Shown piece by piece: positions 6,648-7,158 of a stretch of 7,158 nucleotides of DNA. Numbering within the stretch: the first letter of the stretch is position 1; every line of letters starts with the position of its first letter. Source of the DNA: Firmicutes bacterium UBA1440 (lineage in GTDB: Bacteria > Bacillota > Clostridia > Peptostreptococcales > Anaerovoracaceae); the NCBI GenBank assembly GCA_002329565.1, contig DCTM01000004.1, positions 1-7,158 of the forward strand, read 5' to 3'. The notes under the pieces were generated by a model. The model saw only the letters and a program-made list of their open reading frames with translations, was not told the origin of the DNA and searched no databases. The position numbers were made by a program, and so were the translations under genes.

Positions 6648-6765
6648 TGGTCAAATACCTCTCTTCCCGGTATTTTCCCGACACAGGCGCAAAAGTCCAC
6701 GCGAAAGTCGGGAAATTTAAAATAAAGTCTTTGTTGTCTCGCGATCTACTCGGTAAGGGATCCAC
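6625..6765 (-). CDS. Possible 46-aa upstream ORF overlapping the mgtE start
   Basis: On the mgtE transcript a GTG at 6763-6765 follows an AGAGAGG ribosome-like site (6774-6780) by 8 bp. The ORF reads (M)DPLPSRSRDNKDFIL and continues for 46 codons to a TGA at 6625-6627, inside mgtE codon 7-8, in a different frame. It therefore overlaps the mgtE start by 23 nt, and its ribosomes would pass over the mgtE ribosome site. A second in-frame GTG is at 6774 but lies on the ribosome site. The N-terminus, acidic with alternating prolines, recalls the MgtL leader peptide of the enterobacterial mgtA mRNA. An ORF this short can arise by chance, and I recognise no protein family. Confidence 0.3.
   Translation of the reverse strand: MDPLPSRSRDNKDFILNFPTFAWTFAPVSGKYREERYLTNGERKNI
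6653..6675 (-). promoter_or_regulatory. Hairpin enclosing the mgtE Shine-Dalgarno site
   Basis: AAATACC (6669-6675) pairs perfectly with GGTATTT (6653-6659) on the transcript, leaving a 9-nt loop GGGAAGAGA. The mgtE ribosome site AGAGG spans the loop and the GG at the start of the 3' arm, so the hairpin would mask part of it. The 5' arm overlaps by two A residues the 3' arm of the neighbouring stem (6674-6682), so the two stems compete slightly or stack. Confidence 0.5.
6674..6715 (-). repeat. Inverted repeat / stem-loop in mgtE leader
   Basis: Nine-base perfect arms TTTCCCGAC and GTCGGGAAA on the transcript, separated by 24 nt that can add a small inner GCG/CGC pairing. No run of U follows, so it is not an intrinsic terminator. 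Its 5' arm shares bases with the alternative long-range helix formed with 6765-6774. Confidence 0.6.
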
Positions 6766-6779
6766 GACTTTCACCTCTC

Positions 6780-6801
6780 TTTTCTGAAAATTTTCTGAAA
6801 A
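6780..6801 (-). repeat. Two tandem 11-bp palindromic units
   Basis: Two exact adjacent copies of TTTTCAGAAAA (minus-strand reading), each a palindrome around its central A. They lie about 30-50 nt after the predicted mgtE start, next to a run of A residues and just before the upstream-ORF ribosome site. They could be a protein-binding site, an unpaired RNA spacer or slippage-prone sequence. Confidence 0.6.
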
Positions 6802-6836
6802 TTTTTTTGTACGTCAGATATTGCGCATACATATCT

Positions 6837-6866
6837 ATTATATCCCTAAGAGCAAGTCTTTGGCAA
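6837..6866 (-). promoter_or_regulatory. Sigma-A-type promoter for mgtE-nnrD-mazF
   Basis: TTGCCA at 6861-6866 (one mismatch to consensus) and perfect TATAAT at 6837-6842 with an 18-bp spacer, minus strand. The predicted start is near 6830, giving a leader of about 183 nt before mgtE. GGCAA motifs at 6862-6866 and 6883-6887 plus TTGCC at 6890-6894 lie at and just upstream of the -35 box and might be operator half-sites. Confidence 0.65.
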
Positions 6867-7052
6867 CAATTTTCACAGAAAAGGCAAAATTGCCGCGCCG
6901 TACAAAAGGCGGGTTTTGCAATGTGCTTTGCCTGCATTTTCCGCTTTTACCGCCCTTTTGCGCATTGCAATACCGATACTGCGATATTAATGCTCGTTTT
7001 GCCCCGAAGCCGATGAACAATGTTAATTGGGAAAATAAAGAGTTTTTTCCTA
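6867..7052. other. Non-coding spacer between the divergent promoters
   Basis: I see no convincing gene here on either strand; the short open frames lack ribosome sites and family resemblance. The spacer holds a small dyad GGCAA-AA-TTGCC at 6883-6894 and the interleaved inverted repeats at 6904-6970. Nothing resembling a tRNA, an insertion-sequence end or a CRISPR repeat was seen. Confidence 0.5.
6904..6970. repeat. Interleaved inverted repeats
   Basis: TTGCAATGTGC (6916-6926) is inverted at 6960-6970 as GCGCATTGCAA, with one mismatch that would be a G-U pair in a plus-strand RNA. Just outside the left arm and just inside the right one, AAAAGGCGGG (6904-6913) faces CCGCCCTTTT (6950-6959), an imperfect second inverted pair. 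The order A-B-A'-B' is that of a pseudoknot rather than a nested hairpin. The segment lies upstream of both predicted promoters, so it may act as DNA. Confidence 0.45.
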
Positions 7053-7121
7053 CTTTCTGTTGACTAAAAAATTGTGAAGCAGTATAATTTATGTGTATGA
7101 GTTTTTAGTCACGGCAGAAAG
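7053..7121. repeat. Two-part inverted repeat around the plus-strand promoter
   Basis: TGACTAAAAA (7061-7070) is perfectly inverted as TTTTTAGTCA (7102-7111), and directly outside it CTTTCTG (7053-7059) is inverted as CAGAAAG (7115-7121). The arms are contiguous on the left and separated by 3 bp on the right, so 17 bp match in total around a 31-bp centre. The left arm contains the -35 box and the centre contains the -10 box of the plus-strand promoter. The right arm also forms part of a small hairpin in the 5' UTR. Confidence 0.65.
7060..7088 (+). promoter_or_regulatory. Near-consensus sigma-A promoter for a gene right of the window
   Basis: TTGACT at 7060-7065 and perfect TATAAT at 7083-7088 with a 17-bp spacer. 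The predicted start is near 7095. This is the best promoter in the window and reads away from mgtE. Confidence 0.8.
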
Positions 7122-7128
7122 CCGGGAC
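7108..7128 (+). promoter_or_regulatory. Small hairpin in the plus-strand 5' UTR
   Basis: GTC-A-CGGC (7108-7115), loop AGAAA, then GCCG-G-GAC (7121-7128): seven pairs with one A-G mismatch. It lies between the predicted start and the ribosome site and has no U tail, so it is not a terminator. It does not match a riboswitch family I know. Confidence 0.45.
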
Positions 7129-7146
7129 ATGAAAAATAAACAGAAA

Positions 7147-7153
7147 AGAGGAG
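7147..7153 (+). promoter_or_regulatory. Shine-Dalgarno site of a plus-strand gene starting beyond the window
   Basis: AGAGGAG followed by ATAAT at the window end; a start codon within the next few bases would be at ideal distance. Together with the promoter at 7060-7088 this indicates a divergently transcribed gene whose product cannot be known from here. Confidence 0.6.
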
Positions 7154-7158
7154 ATAAT

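Larger units (their letters stand above)
6648..6830 (-). promoter_or_regulatory. Structured 5' leader of mgtE, no recognised riboswitch
   Basis: About 180 nt between the predicted start (near 6830) and the mgtE ATG. It contains competing pairings. A 10-bp helix can form between GTGAAAGTCG (6765-6774) and CGACTTTCGC (6701-6710). A 9-bp helix can form between TTTCCCGAC (6707-6715) and GTCGGGAAA (6674-6682). A 7-bp helix forms around the ribosome site. The first two share bases 6707-6710 and exclude each other. Segment 6701-6707 can also pair with CGCGAGA near 6737-6743. I looked for M-box signatures known from Bacillus mgtE leaders (for example GGTGAGGCTCC and GCTGCTGCC) and did not see them. 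The arrangement suggests RNA-based control of mgtE, but the ligand or signal is unknown. Confidence 0.5.

Noticed and set aside
6648..6830. M-box (ykoK) magnesium riboswitch upstream of mgtE
   Set aside because: Expected from gene context and leader length, but the conserved blocks I know (GGTGAGGCTCC-like, GCTGCTGCC-like) are absent from the minus strand by eye. A covariance scan would settle it.
6883..6894. GGCAA-AA-TTGCC as an intrinsic terminator for the minus strand
   Set aside because: The stem is four to five pairs with a very tight loop and only four U, and it lies just upstream of the mgtE promoter; at most a small operator-like dyad.
6746..6937. 63-codon minus-strand frame in the mgtE upstream region
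   Set aside because: It starts upstream of the predicted mgtE promoter, has no ribosome site or family resemblance, and ends within the leader; treated as chance.
6838..7020. 60-codon minus-strand frame in the divergent spacer
   Set aside because: No ribosome site, Cys/Arg-rich composition unlike the real genes, and it covers the mgtE promoter.
7091..7108. Five-codon plus-strand leader peptide (ATG to TAG) in the 5' UTR
   Set aside because: Begins at or before the predicted transcription start and has no ribosome site.

Overview
The window carries eight protein genes, all on the minus strand, plus the upstream region of a plus-strand gene that starts just past the right edge. The gene set suggests a Gram-positive, probably anaerobic Bacillota of class Clostridia: an NdoA/EndoA-type MazF, a stand-alone NAD(P)HX dehydratase, a class II aldolase of the Firmicutes type, a bacterial acyl-ACP thioesterase, an MgtE magnesium transporter, a type I dihydroorotase followed by a long-type PyrF, and purine-rich Shine-Dalgarno sites with sigma-A-like promoters. 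TGA is used as a stop. I cannot name a genus.

Read in the direction of transcription (right to left), the first cluster is mgtE (5271-6647), nnrD (4385-5242) and mazF (3913-4353), with gaps of 28 and 31 bp. It is probably transcribed from a promoter at 6837-6866 through a leader of about 180 nt. The leader shows competing stem-loops, a hairpin around the mgtE ribosome site and a possible overlapping upstream ORF, but no M-box magnesium riboswitch that I can recognise. mazF has no antitoxin gene beside it.

The second cluster starts from a promoter at 3824-3852: fba (2835-3764), an acyl-ACP thioesterase (2110-2823), an OmpR-type response regulator with an altered receiver domain (1442-2092), pyrC (345-1442) and pyrF (1-330, cut by the left edge). 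Gaps are 11 to 17 bp, and the regulator and pyrC overlap in a TAATG junction. Glycolysis, acyl-chain release, signalling and two consecutive steps' worth of pyrimidine machinery (dihydroorotase and OMP decarboxylase) therefore appear co-transcribed. PyrC is a type I dihydroorotase that keeps all metal ligands but has lost most of the accessory beta-sandwich domain at both ends.

The 511 bp to the right of mgtE (6648-7158) is non-coding apart from the possible upstream ORF. It holds two divergent promoters: the mgtE promoter and a near-consensus plus-strand promoter at 7060-7088, which is embraced by a long two-part inverted repeat. A plus-strand Shine-Dalgarno site ends 5 bp before the window edge. 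The best candidates for undescribed biology are the mgtE leader with its upstream ORF, the inverted repeat around the plus-strand promoter, the antitoxin-less MazF with an acidic tail, and the trimmed PyrC coupled to an orphan regulator.
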